Positions 8,598-17,394 of a stretch of DNA of 64,000 bases are shown piece after piece (the stretch's first letter is position 1; the number at the start of each line of letters is the position of its first letter). A model generated the notes under the pieces. The model ran no database searches. It saw nothing but the letters and a program-made list of their open reading frames with translations, and was not told the DNA's origin. The position numbers were made by a program, and so were the translations under genes. The stretch lies in NCBI GenBank assembly GCA_035279905.1, contig DATEGZ010000248.1, positions 1-64,000 on the forward strand. The letters run 5' to 3'. This stretch comes from DATEGZ01 sp035279905 (lineage in GTDB: Bacteria; Acidobacteriota; Vicinamibacteria; Vicinamibacterales; SCN-69-37).

Positions 8598-8659
8598 TGC
8601 AGCTCCTGCGGCAGGCAGCCGAGGCACGCAACTCCAGTCTTATCACGCCCTCTCGCCCC

Positions 8660-9325
8660 TTACGCCTTATTCGACACAATCGGGCAGATCAGCACGTTGC
8701 CCGTTTCAATCTCGAACGGATTCGCTGCTCCGGGATTGATCTGCAGAAGAATGCCGCCTGCCTGTTCCGCGGCATCGAGGGCCGCTGCACTGGTCAGCGG
8801 GTGGAAGCCCTGTGAGTTGGCGTACGCCGGATCGTACATGACGATGATGATCTTCCACGGGGCCTTGAACTCGCCCGCCGTGCCGTTCTTGCCCATGCCC
8901 GGTGCGCCGGTGATGATGTGGTCGTGGAACACGAAGGGCAGCGGCAGGCCGGGATGGAAGCACGGATTGCACTGCGGTTGGTAGCCCGACAGCAACGTGA
9001 TGGGTCCCGAAAGGAGCGTCGGCGGGGGATTCTGCGGAAACACCGCGAGATACAGCTCCTCAGCCTGCGCGTACAAGTTTGGCTGATTCGCGCGGGCATT
9101 TTCGATGACGTGCGGGCCGATCATGTAGACCGTCTGGCCGTTGGCCCACGTGGGGTCGATTTCCGGCTTGCCATTCCCGTTGTTGTCTTTTCCGTTGCCC
9201 GGCGACGTCGCATTCGCGGCTGCCGTCAACGCGGACGCACCACTTGGCTGAGACGGATTGGACGTCCCGCACGCGACGACCATGAGACTTACGGAGACTA
9301 GTGCGGCGCTGGTAACAATTCGCAT
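8660..9325 (-). CDS. lipoprotein of unknown function
   Basis: A 221-residue protein with a lipoprotein signal: short hydrophobic region (LVSVSLMVVAC) with the lipidated Cys at position 19. A low-complexity Ser/Ala/Asn/Gly linker follows, then a globular domain. The domain begins WANGQTVYMIGPHVIENA and contains CNPCFHPGLPLPFVFHDHI, with two Cys and several His that could bind metal. No family is recognised. It is convergent with nothing, and is followed on the same strand by the VWA protein 62 nt downstream, so co-transcription is possible. Confidence 0.75.
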   Translation of the reverse strand: MRIVTSAALVSVSLMVVACGTSNPSQPSGASALTAAANATSPGNGKDNNGNGKPEIDPTWANGQTVYMIGPHVIENARANQPNLYAQAEELYLAVFPQNPPPTLLSGPITLLSGYQPQCNPCFHPGLPLPFVFHDHIITGAPGMGKNGTAGEFKAPWKIIIVMYDPAYANSQGFHPLTSAAALDAAEQAGGILLQINPGAANPFEIETGNVLICPIVSNKA

Positions 9326-9484
9326 GTGTCCTCCTCTAGTTTGACGATCGACAACTTACTCTACTTCTTGTGTTTGACCGCGTTCACGGACTTGCTATCG
9401 TTCAGGCACTGTGACGTCGGACCGGGGCGAGATGCTTGAGGGTTTCCCGATGTTTCGCCGATCTTCAGCCTTCAGGAGGACCTG

Positions 9485-11731
9485 ATGAGTCGCTCGAAGA
9501 AAGAGCAAGAGGACAAGGTCCAGCTCGATCGCCGGGAGTTTCTCAAGATCGGGGGCCTGGGCGCCGCGGTGATCGCGTCCGGCGCCACAGGATCCGCGGA
9601 GGTTGCGCCCCAGGCAGGCGTGGCCGGGCAAGCTGGGCAGGCGCAGGCCGCACAGCCCCAACCGGCGCCGGTCCGCTCCTCACCGTACCATCGGAATTTC
9701 GATCCGGTGCCGGCGTCCGAGCCCTCGATGAATTTCGCCGCGTTCACGGACACGCATGTCGGTCAGCAGCTTCGTTCCCCGAACTGGGACTATGCGGAGC
9801 ACCTCGATCTCCTGGCCGACGACGTCATGAACAACACGCTGCCCTGCGAGTTCGTCGTCCATCTGGGCGACGGCGCCTTCAACAGCACGGCGTTCGTGAA
9901 CGGCGTTGGGCTGCCCGATAATCTGAAGTCCAACTACAAGAACAATCTCAAGGACTTCCTGATCAGCCACGTGAATCTGCCGTTGCACTACGTCGGCGGC
10001 AACATCGATCTCACCGACTACAGCCATATCCTCCCGAGTGTTGCGGGGCACGAGAACGATCCGTTCGTGTTGATGAAGACCTACATCAACGAAACGGAGC
10101 TCAACAACTATCCGTACGCGTTCATGCGCAACGGCATCCTGTTTCTCGCGATCCCGGAGACGGATGCCGAGCCGTGGACGCGGCCGGCGACGTGCGAGTG
10201 GCTCGAGTTTATGACCACGCACTATCACAGCGCGACCACGATCATCCTGTCGCATCAGGCCATCGAGGACACGACGCCGGCCGATGGGGCAGCGGACTCA
10301 TACCGGGGCCAGCAGGATCAGGCATGGTGGGCGAGCCTGTTTCAGCGTAATCCGCAGATCAAAATGTTTCTTCACGGCCACAACCACATGGCCGGCTGGT
10401 ATCAGGGCAGCCAGAGCAGCGGCTTCAGCCGGCCCGTGCAGAACTTCGGGCACGAGATGATCTTCGCGTCCCCGTTTCCGGGAATGAGCTGGCTCGTCGA
10501 CTACAACCCCGTCGATTCGATTGTCATCTTCACGATCTCTTCGAGGTTCATCACGGCGAAGGCCTGGAAGCAGGACGGGACCAAGGGCAAGTGGTGCGCC
10601 GGATTCGACCAGACCTGGGTCGTGCCCACCACCTACGACGCGAACGCCGAGGACTGGTACAGCTTTCCATTCCTCATCCAGGACGCCGAAACGCAGCAGA
10701 CAGACATGAAGGTGCTGTCCGCGAAGACCACGCTGCAACTGGTGGGCACGGGTCCCGTGGAGCTGTTCTACGACCCGAAAATGGAGACGAAGGGGATTCA
10801 CACGAACGAGAACATCCTGGGATTCGACGACGACCTCACCACCAAGGTCACGGCGAATACGCCGGGCATGACCGTGCATGGTCCGCACACGATCACGTTC
10901 CCGCCGAAGCACGAGTGGGATCGCTATTGTCACGACGGCCACGGCGGCCCGCCGTACCGGATGTTCGCCGTGGGCACGACGCCCGCCGCCGCGCCCGGCG
11001 GCTCCTATACGGTGACGATGACGGCTCGAGCGCGCTCCGGGAACGGACACGTGAAGCTCACGATGAGCTGCAGCGATTGGGGGACCAGGTCGCAATACAG
11101 CACGCTCGCCGGCAGCTCACACGAAGTGATCTCGCACACGTTCGGCACGAAGGAAGAAACCGTGACCGGCACCTACGTGGCGCCTGACGACGAAAACGCG
11201 TGGTTCATTCAGGGGATCCTGGAATTCATCGACGCGACGGATGTCGACGTGTCGTTGTTCAGCATCAAGCGCACGCGGACCAGCGACGTCACGGAAGACT
11301 TCACGGTCGTGCTGAACGACAAACCGTACGCGGCCGCCGGCAAGCTCGCGCGTTTTGCCACGAAGGACTTCCCCGTCAGCCCTGTGGATCTGGCCGATCG
11401 TAACGGCGTCATCCGGCTCAAGGCGTCGATCAAGGGCAACCACTACGGCATGGCCAACGTGATCTATCGCGGCCCGGTCCTGATGGGCCGGAACGCGCGG
11501 TACCGTGTCGATGCCGTGAATGGAAATACGTTCGACATCACGCTCACCGAGAAGCTGTCGGGCTTCGAGAATGTGTTCAAGATGTTTCCGTTCAGCACCA
11601 AGTACGGCGGCGTTGAGGTCCCGGCGAACGGTGGCGCCGGTGAGCATCACGTGAGCACGAACAAGAACCAATGGATCACGAGCGACCTGACGACGGGCCT
11701 GAAGAGGCTCCGGATCAGGTATCCGACATAG
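9485..11731 (+). CDS. Tat-exported metallophosphoesterase
   Basis: A 748-residue exported calcineurin-like phosphoesterase. The N-terminus has a twin-arginine motif (DRREFLKIGG) followed by a hydrophobic Ala/Gly segment, so export by Tat is expected. The metal-site blocks are in order: FTDTHVG, VHLGDGA, GGNIDLTD (in place of GNHD), LSHQA and LHGHNHMAG. After about residue 350 comes a long C-terminal region of beta-rich character with no recognised family, ending in KRLRIRYPT. An AGGAGG ribosome-binding site lies just before ATG 9485. The GNID variation replaces the usual His that contacts the scissile phosphate, so activity may be altered. Confidence 0.85.
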   Translation: MSRSKKEQEDKVQLDRREFLKIGGLGAAVIASGATGSAEVAPQAGVAGQAGQAQAAQPQPAPVRSSPYHRNFDPVPASEPSMNFAAFTDTHVGQQLRSPNWDYAEHLDLLADDVMNNTLPCEFVVHLGDGAFNSTAFVNGVGLPDNLKSNYKNNLKDFLISHVNLPLHYVGGNIDLTDYSHILPSVAGHENDPFVLMKTYINETELNNYPYAFMRNGILFLAIPETDAEPWTRPATCEWLEFMTTHYHSATTIILSHQAIEDTTPADGAADSYRGQQDQAWWASLFQRNPQIKMFLHGHNHMAGWYQGSQSSGFSRPVQNFGHEMIFASPFPGMSWLVDYNPVDSIVIFTISSRFITAKAWKQDGTKGKWCAGFDQTWVVPTTYDANAEDWYSFPFLIQDAETQQTDMKVLSAKTTLQLVGTGPVELFYDPKMETKGIHTNENILGFDDDLTTKVTANTPGMTVHGPHTITFPPKHEWDRYCHDGHGGPPYRMFAVGTTPAAAPGGSYTVTMTARARSGNGHVKLTMSCSDWGTRSQYSTLAGSSHEVISHTFGTKEETVTGTYVAPDDENAWFIQGILEFIDATDVDVSLFSIKRTRTSDVTEDFTVVLNDKPYAAAGKLARFATKDFPVSPVDLADRNGVIRLKASIKGNHYGMANVIYRGPVLMGRNARYRVDAVNGNTFDITLTEKLSGFENVFKMFPFSTKYGGVEVPANGGAGEHHVSTNKNQWITSDLTTGLKRLRIRYPT

Positions 11732-11740
11732 ACACAGACA

Positions 11741-12157
11741 TCAGAACCACGTCCGTCGTTTGTAGTCCCGATAGGCGTCGCCGAACTTCGCCTCGAGGAC
11801 GTGCTCTTCTTTGCGGATGCGGAACACCTGCAGCGGGATCAAGGGCACCCAGATCAACAGCCACCACGGGCGATGAGCGAAAACAAAGATTCCAACGCTC
11901 ATCAATCCGCCGAACACATAGATCGGGTGGCGGATGCGCGCATAGATCCCCGTCGTCACGAGGGTGCTTGCCTTGGCCTGGATACTGAACGCACGCCCGA
12001 GCTCGATGCGTGCGAGCACGAACAGCAGGAACGCCGGGACGAAGATCGCCAACCCCGCCACCTGCCAGGGCGTCCACACGACCTTGCCGGCGTACTTGAA
12101 CAGCAGAAAGCCAAGGACGACGACCGCCAGAAGAAGGGTGCCGAAATTCAGTTTCAA
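11741..12157 (-). CDS. isoprenylcysteine carboxyl methyltransferase-family membrane protein
   Basis: A 138-residue membrane protein of the ICMT/PEMT-like family. It has hydrophobic segments at about 5-20, 28-50 and 78-105, and the C-terminal signature TTGIYARIRHPIYVFG ... VFRIRKEEHVLEAKFGDAYRDYKRRTWF. The family transfers methyl groups from SAM to small hydrophobic acceptors; the acceptor here is unknown. The start is read as TTG 12157, preceded by GAGGAG; a longer frame exists but would begin inside the tRNA gene and is rejected. Confidence 0.8.
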   Translation of the reverse strand: MKLNFGTLLLAVVVLGFLLFKYAGKVVWTPWQVAGLAIFVPAFLLFVLARIELGRAFSIQAKASTLVTTGIYARIRHPIYVFGGLMSVGIFVFAHRPWWLLIWVPLIPLQVFRIRKEEHVLEAKFGDAYRDYKRRTWF

Positions 12158-12226
12158 ACGGTCCTCCTCATCAGATCTCACTGAATCGCGGCGGTTCCCG
12201 GCCTTTGATAGACTGAAGGTTCGGCC

Positions 12227-12317
12227 GGAGAGGTACCGAAGTGGTCGTAACGGGGACGCCTCGAAAGCGTCTTGTCGGGTAACCGGCACGTGGGTTCGAA
12301 TCCCACCCTCTCCGCCA
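12227..12317 (+). tRNA. tRNA-Ser(CGA)
   Basis: Complete class II tRNA. The acceptor arms GGAGAGG (12227-12233) and CCTCTCC (12307-12313) pair perfectly, followed by G and an encoded CCA. The anticodon stem GACGC/GCGTC encloses loop CTCGAAA, giving anticodon CGA (codon UCG). A long variable arm (about 12271-12286) is present, as in serine tRNAs. The T-loop region GGGTTCGAATCCC is canonical. The 3' 21 bases of the gene plus the following T form attL of the integrated element. Confidence 0.96.
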
Positions 12318-12318
12318 T
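12297..12318 (+). repeat. attL: 22-bp tRNA-Ser 3'-end repeat
   Basis: The 3' end of tRNA-Ser plus one base, 22 bp, recurs exactly at 49515-49536. Insertion at a tRNA 3' end with regeneration of the gene is the standard outcome for tyrosine recombinases. This copy belongs to the intact gene and marks the left end of the element. Confidence 0.9.
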
Positions 12319-12770
12319 ATCTAAACACCTGTAAATAAACGCCTTAACGATCTCAGGTGCTTGATGTCTGCCAAATTTCAGCCAGACTTCAAAATAGTGG
12401 CACACCCAAGCAATTTTTTAAAACCTTTGCGTCGCCGCGGCGAGATCGCTCGATAGCCTGAATGCGGCGGTTTGCGCTCGATCACGACCGTCGGATCGCG
12501 GCCGACACGCCCTCGGCCTCGAGCAGCGCCGGCCCACTCGCAGTGTTCGCGCTGGGCTCTCCAACACTGCGGCAGGCTCACGGTGTTTTGCTAAGATGCC
12601 GTTATTCCGTCAATTCGGGATAGCAGCTGATTGCGGTTGCCGGCAATAGCTGAGAGACCGATCCACCGCAGCCGAGTCTGCTGTGGGTTTGCCGGCGATG
12701 GATCTACTTCTCGGGTAGTCGAGGAACGCGCGTGGCCTGATAGAACGCAGCGATTTCGGAGGAGGACCGA
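12319..12770. other. non-coding left-end region of the element
   Basis: No credible gene in about 450 bp. TGTCTGCCA at 12365-12373 is also found inside the right end (49412-49420) and could be an integrase arm site. At 12581-12600 a stretch matches 17 of 20 bases of the anticodon arm in the tRNA-Ser(GCT) fragment at 16468-16487, sharing TTTGCTAAGA. Confidence 0.4.
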
Positions 12771-13388
12771 ATGCGGCGATTGTCTCTAGCCTTCGTGTCC
12801 TTGACGTACACTGCCGCGATGAGCGCGCAGATGGTCTCCCCGCAGCCAACCCCAGCGACCCAGATCGCGGCGGCCGAGGCCGCTGGCGCGAAACATTCGC
12901 GCGCGAACGACCGCGCCGTGGCCAACGACCCGCCGCGCACGTGCATCATCGTCAAGCCGGAACAGATCGTGTTTCCGACGACCACCGGTGATCCACGCGA
13001 CCACAACCTGTTGAGCGGTGACTTCTTCGCCTCGTCGATCTCGTTCGGCTGGGACAAAACTTACCAGCAAGGGAAAATGCCGCTTGAGCCGCTGCATCCG
13101 GAGGCCACGGGCGACGGCCTGCGCCTCAGCCTCGTGCGGCTCGATCCGCCGGGCTTATCGCACAACCAGAGGTTCGAGCTTAATCGCGGGAGCGGCTATC
13201 GTCCGTTTTTTCCCTCGTGGCCGTACTTCGACACGCCCGGCAAGTGGATGATTCTCGCAACGGCAGGGTCGAACTGGGGCTGTTTCGTGATCGATCGACC
13301 GGTTACATCGAGCAAAGAGAGGCGTGGCGACTCAATGTCTAACTTCCGGTTTGAGCCGACGGCGGGCGTCAAAGACGCGCGTGAATAG
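12771..13388 (+). CDS. hypothetical secreted protein
   Basis: A 205-residue protein with a signal peptide (RRLSLAFVSLTYTAAMSAQ). The mature part has a conserved-looking core (CIIVKPEQIVFPTTTGDP ... GKWMILATAGSNWGCFVIDRP) with two Cys that could pair. No family is recognised. GGAGGA is correctly spaced before ATG 12771. The C-terminal tail (FRFEPTAG...) appears run-on, resembling the LEPTGG tail encoded near 33650. First cargo gene of the element. Confidence 0.6.
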   Translation: MRRLSLAFVSLTYTAAMSAQMVSPQPTPATQIAAAEAAGAKHSRANDRAVANDPPRTCIIVKPEQIVFPTTTGDPRDHNLLSGDFFASSISFGWDKTYQQGKMPLEPLHPEATGDGLRLSLVRLDPPGLSHNQRFELNRGSGYRPFFPSWPYFDTPGKWMILATAGSNWGCFVIDRPVTSSKERRGDSMSNFRFEPTAGVKDARE

Positions 13389-13665
13389 CTCAGAACGGCT
13401 GCGGACTGTCGCCAAGCGTTACTGGCCGCTTGTGGTCGGGGCGTGGGCTCTCGTGGCAGCGATTGTGATGGTCAATTACTCTGGCCACGGTGCGAGTAGT
13501 TTGACGACACGGCGGGACGGCGTCCTTGCGGATCGGCAGTGGGAGTACTTCAGGTTTCCGGTCAAAGCTCTTTCAGGCGACTTAGCGATCGATCACGAAC
13601 GCAGCTTCCTGTCAGTAGTTGCGGAGCGTTCGAGCCACGTCCACGGTCGCCGCTCGGCGTGCTGA
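13381..13665 (+). CDS. possible small membrane protein
   Basis: A 94-codon frame starting at GTG 13381, overlapping the previous stop by 8 nt. It has one strong hydrophobic segment (WPLVVGAWALVAAIVMVNY) and then a soluble part (DRQWEYFRFPVKALSGDLAIDHE) that looks protein-like. The last part overlaps the 3' end of the convergent permease gene, so its true end is doubtful; it may be a truncated gene. Confidence 0.35.
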   Translation: MNSSERLRTVAKRYWPLVVGAWALVAAIVMVNYSGHGASSLTTRRDGVLADRQWEYFRFPVKALSGDLAIDHERSFLSVVAERSSHVHGRRSAC

Positions 13666-15945
13666 AGGCACGCTAGCGATTAGAGCAGTCAGGAGCAGCA
13701 TCGCGCCCGTCTCCATCAAGGATCGGATGTGAAGTGCCGCCAACTGCGGGATCCTGCTTTGGGCAGCCGCCTCGGCAAGCAGTGCCACTCCTGCCCCAAA
13801 TATGACGCCTACTGCGGTTGGCTTGACCAAGGTAACCATAAGGCGTCGGACGGCCCCAAAAGGCGTCAATCCGAGGACCATCGCAACCGCAACGTCGCGC
13901 ATTTCATTTGCGATGAACTGAGCGCTGATCCCGAACACAGCAAGGAGGCACTGCAGAATCGAGATCGCCGCGAGGCAGACAAGCAGCCACCCGACACTCT
14001 TTTCCCCCGGCGTGATGAGGGAGAGATCCTGGAGCTTTCGGAACTCGAAGATCGGCAGATTGCGATCTTGGCCTTCCACAATCGTTCTTGCGTGTTGTTG
14101 GTCGACGGAGCCCGCTGTAGCGTCGAAAACCACAGCGAGTTGCCTCGGCAATGGCTTTTCTTGGACGACCGGCTCGTAAATTGCCGGCCTGACTGCTTGG
14201 AAGTAACGGACGTCGTTAACGACACCAACGACCGTCACGACCTCATTCTGCCGGGGCCGCCCTAGTCGAATCTGCAGTCCAATGCTATCTGGAGGCGAAA
14301 GACCAAACTGCCGCACTGTCTCTAAGCCCAGCATCGCGACCGAGGACGTGCCGAGCATTTCCGCCCTTGTAAATGACCGTCCCGCCACAATCGGAATGCC
14401 AGCGGCTCTAAAGAAGCCTCCGGAGGCGGGCAAACACTCTGCTGTGACTAGCGCTCCGAGCACAGATCCCGGCCGCTGAATTCCCAGCCCATTGAGAAGA
14501 ACCGGCGCCCTATCGCCAGGAAGAGTGGCGGCAACGCCTACAGCCGTGACTCCAGGAGTGTCCTGAAAGTCCTGCTCAATGCCCGCGATCAATTGACTCA
14601 AAGTTCCAGCATTCGAATAGCTTTGGGAAGGCAGGCTGAGGCGAAAGACTTGGGCGTTAGGATTCGCAAGACCGAGATCGACGGGCAAAAGCGATCCGAC
14701 TGTTTCGAGAAACACTCCAGTCGCGGCGACTAGCAGAAACGCGACAATCGTCTGAACCATGCTGAGTGAGGTATAGAACCCGCGAAATCCACTAAACCGG
14801 ACGCGCATGCCAGTGCCCACAGTGGCCAACAGGCTCCGGACGATACCAAAGGTTGCGAGGCCTGACGAAAACAAAATGCCAAAACCGATCGCGGTGGCAA
14901 GAAACCAGAGTTCACGCGAAACCGTTGACGGCAGCTCGGACGAGCCAGGAATTCCCGACTGAAGGGCGGCCTTTGCCAAGGCGAAGCCAAGAGCGATCGC
15001 CGCGAAAGAAGGAACAAGCAACTGAAGTCCAATCTGCCGGTATAGGTGTCCTTTCGAAGCGCCGAGGGCAAAACGGGTCTCAAGCTCGGCGCGCTGCCGA
15101 AGGACGAGAGACACCCATAGCGCGCAGACGGCCGCGCATGTCGCTACAAAGGCAGCGACAACCATCGCGAGCAAGAGTGGGAGCACACGGCCCGCTGATC
15201 CGTATGCGCTGACGGCAAGTGGTTGCACTGTAACGCGCCGTCCAGCGCCTGGGCTCCACACTTCAGTAACCAGGCCGAGCGACACTGAGGCATCTCTGAT
15301 TGAGCTATGCGGCGCCAGTCGACCAACCACGGTCGGCGAAAAGAAGGCGCCAGCGATCTCGTTCGATGCCCTCGGGAGGACCCAGAGCGCTGCGTTCGCC
15401 GGAAATGTAAAGTCACCGGGCATGACCGCGATAATCGAGAAGGCGCGGCCGCCGATCGTTACGAACTGCGGCTCCCGCCCATCCGCGTCTCGGAGCGACT
15501 CCCAGAGCCTCTCGCCGACGATCGCAAGCGGTGCTCGTTGATCATCACTGTCAGCGAAGGGCCGTCCACGAATGGGTCTCACGCCAAATACTCGAAAGAA
15601 CCCAGCGTCGACAGTCGCGGCCGGTATGCGTTCTGGTTGCCCCGACCGGGTCACATTGGCTTCGCCCTGCGCATAGAACCCTAATGCCGCGAATGCGGGA
15701 ATGTGCGCGAACTCCTCCGGAATGTCGGCCCGAGAACTGCTAAGCCAAACCGGAGCCGGGACGGTCACAAGCTCTTCCGGAGCCGGAAATGGAAGGGGCT
15801 TGCTCAAGACGCTGCGATACAACACCGCGACTACGGTGAGCGCGGCAACACCAAGAGCAAGCACGCCCATACCCAAGCCGTAGATCAACGGTCGTCGCGA
15901 GGCGTGCCGCCACCATGTCTGTGCGGCTAGGAGCGCATTTTCCAT
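13612..15945 (-). CDS. ADOP-type ABC transporter permease
   Basis: A 777-residue MacB/FtsX-like permease with the duplicated layout of acidobacterial ADOP proteins. It has an N-terminal membrane segment (PLIYGLGMGVLALGVAALTVVAVLY), a periplasmic MacB core (LPFPAPEELVTV...), three membrane segments in mid-protein, a second periplasmic core and three C-terminal membrane segments ending AATVDVARTLRNY. No ATPase gene is adjacent, which is usual for orphan ADOPs. The substrate is unknown; the MacB fold suggests mechanotransmission rather than classical transport. Visibly richer in A/T than the chromosomal ADOP genes, consistent with transfer. Confidence 0.87.
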   Translation of the reverse strand: MENALLAAQTWWRHASRRPLIYGLGMGVLALGVAALTVVAVLYRSVLSKPLPFPAPEELVTVPAPVWLSSSRADIPEEFAHIPAFAALGFYAQGEANVTRSGQPERIPAATVDAGFFRVFGVRPIRGRPFADSDDQRAPLAIVGERLWESLRDADGREPQFVTIGGRAFSIIAVMPGDFTFPANAALWVLPRASNEIAGAFFSPTVVGRLAPHSSIRDASVSLGLVTEVWSPGAGRRVTVQPLAVSAYGSAGRVLPLLLAMVVAAFVATCAAVCALWVSLVLRQRAELETRFALGASKGHLYRQIGLQLLVPSFAAIALGFALAKAALQSGIPGSSELPSTVSRELWFLATAIGFGILFSSGLATFGIVRSLLATVGTGMRVRFSGFRGFYTSLSMVQTIVAFLLVAATGVFLETVGSLLPVDLGLANPNAQVFRLSLPSQSYSNAGTLSQLIAGIEQDFQDTPGVTAVGVAATLPGDRAPVLLNGLGIQRPGSVLGALVTAECLPASGGFFRAAGIPIVAGRSFTRAEMLGTSSVAMLGLETVRQFGLSPPDSIGLQIRLGRPRQNEVVTVVGVVNDVRYFQAVRPAIYEPVVQEKPLPRQLAVVFDATAGSVDQQHARTIVEGQDRNLPIFEFRKLQDLSLITPGEKSVGWLLVCLAAISILQCLLAVFGISAQFIANEMRDVAVAMVLGLTPFGAVRRLMVTLVKPTAVGVIFGAGVALLAEAAAQSRIPQLAALHIRSLMETGAMLLLTALIASVPSARRAATVDVARTLRNY

Positions 15946-16150
15946 GGGGTCCTCCGGCTCAAGAATTCTACGGCATTGCAGCCGAGTCCACGCGCACGCG
16001 CGCTCGCATGGCGCAATTTCCTAGGCCCTTTGTGGGCACTCGTCTGCACGCCACGCGACGGAACTCGCGCCAACAAACGCGCTAGGCCCCCTTGAAGTAG
16101 AGAAGTGGTTGGCCGGGTTTCCGTTGTAGTAGATCCACGACGTTACGCTT

Positions 16151-16199
16151 CGATTCACATGGGATGTCGCTGTTGTTGCTCAGCCTCCCTGTGCCGCTT
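16151..16199 (+). repeat. 49-bp repeat, copy A
   Basis: Matches 22898-22946 with 2 mismatches in 49 bp; similarity starts a few bases earlier with one indel. Both copies lie just upstream of a divergently oriented ADOP gene. In copy B the segment encodes the start of the pseudokinase protein (MECRCC); copy A has the same frame (MGCRCC) but runs into repeats and soon stops. Confidence 0.7.
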
Positions 16200-16347
16200 T
16201 GTAAGCCGCTCAACGGACAAACGCGGGGACAGGGACGCGCAGAGTCTTGAGCGGTACAACATCCTGAGCGCAGGGGACTTGCACGACGCCGCCCGTCGTC
16301 TGACCTCGGCGCGGGGGACACGCGTGGGGACAGGCTCGGACTGGACG

Positions 16348-16365
16348 GGGACAATTTCGGGGACA
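16348..16365 (+). repeat. short GGGACAATTTCGGGGACA repeat
   Basis: An identical 18-mer occurs at 16602-16619 and 20096-20113. Flanking DNA has more GGGGACA/TGTCCCC words (about 16216-16225, 16326-16331, 20014-20035), giving a REP-like character. No transposase is present in the window to explain their spread. Confidence 0.65.
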
Positions 16366-16441
16366 ATCGGCGAAAAGGCGCCGATCCGTCGAAAAGCGTG
16401 AATCGCTGAAGTCGTTCGATCAGTTAGACTTGTCTTTCTGC

Positions 16442-16490
16442 GGTGAGGTGGCCGAGTGGCTGAAGGCGGCGGTTTGCTAAGACGCCGCCA
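16442..16490 (+). pseudogene. truncated tRNA-Ser(GCT), 5' half only
   Basis: Starts like a serine tRNA (GGTGAGG acceptor strand, GGCCGAGTGGCTGAAGGC D-arm). A perfect 7-bp anticodon-side stem, GGCGGCG against CGCCGCC, encloses a loop containing GCT. The variable arm, T-arm and 3' acceptor strand are absent; sequence after 16490 is unrelated and no CCTCACC follows within several hundred bases. It looks like a relic of an insertion or deletion within a tRNA gene carried by the island. Confidence 0.7.
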
Positions 16491-16562
16491 CAGCTTCTCG
16501 GCTTTTCTCTTTTTCCGCGTAAATCTCTGAAATCACAAAACCTTCAGCCGTCGGCGCGTTGG

Positions 16563-16620
16563 CTACCGTTGGCTGAAATTGGCTCGGGCTGGCGTGGCGC
16601 AGGGACAATTTCGGGGACAC
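16563..16620 (+). repeat. 58-bp direct repeat, copy 1 (left of sulfatase module)
   Basis: Matches 20057-20114 at 52 of 58 positions, same orientation, and ends in the shared 18-mer plus C. The two copies bracket the sulfatase and porin-like genes. Confidence 0.75.
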
Positions 16621-17394
16621 GGCGACGCTCGAAAAACCGTTAGCGTTGGAGAATCGAAATTCAATGTCACCGCCATTGCGCCGCGTCACTCGCCGTGCTC
16701 CCGCACCGCGTCTGGCTCGTGACCTTTGCGCCGCCAGGCACGACGACCGTCTGCTCACCCAGGATTGTGGCTCCGGCGACGACCCAATCGCGCGGAAAGA
16801 TCGCGCGCATAAAACCGTCGCCGCTACGTGATCGATCACCGGATGCTCGAGCGTCGAGTCTAGCGAGACCCGACGCAGCTGAGACCTGCAGCCACATCAA
16901 GCTCGGACATCGTGCAGGCGAAGAAGAGGATTATAGTGGGGTGACGTCCGACGCTGTCGGCGATCGAGTGTCGGCTGCCGCTGGAAGCGAGGTGGAAAGC
17001 GACCATCAAACTACGCGCAGCGCAGTCCCAGGGAGCCCGCGAAACAACCGAGCGCCAAGCTGGCAGTACAGCCGCATCGCAGCGGCAAGCGCGGCCGGCA
17101 CGCCTTCTGCTCATTCCAAGGTGCCGTCTGCCCTGAGCCAGGAATTCCGAGCAATTCCCGCGGGTCGCTAAGGTATTGTTCGTGCAAGCCACGGTATTTC
17201 GGGTTCGCAACGGCTGGCCGTAATCCTCTCCAGCGCCAACCGGGACAAATCGAACGTTGCGTTCGGTCGCGACGATGCCGCCGGCGTGACGGAGAAGAAC
17301 GAGGGCGGTTCAGTAACCGGCAGAACAGGAGTCGAAATTACCGACTGAGGCGATCTGGATCATTCACCGGAAACGAGAGAGGTTAAGGGAGACT

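Larger units (their letters stand above)
15946..17394. other. gene-poor region with repeats and tRNA debris
   Basis: About 1.45 kb without a convincing gene. It holds a 49-bp copy of the leader found before the pseudokinase gene (16151-16199), three or more GGGGACA-type repeats, the 5' half of a tRNA-Ser(GCT) (16442-16490) and one copy of a 58-bp repeat (16563-16620). Short open frames here encode only repeat-derived sequence. The last 60 bases provide the leader of the sulfatase gene (TTAAGGGAG before ATG 17395). Confidence 0.6.

Noticed and set aside
12158..12328. N-terminal extension of the ICMT-like gene
   Set aside because: It would run through tRNA-Ser on the other strand; TTG 12157 with GAGGAG fits better.
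12378..12581. 67-codon minus-strand frame near attL
   Set aside because: No ribosome-binding site, no hydrophobic or domain pattern; probably chance in the element's non-coding end.
16477..16839. 120-codon minus-strand frame over the repeat region
   Set aside because: It is read from tRNA debris and GGGGACA repeats; no protein-like features.
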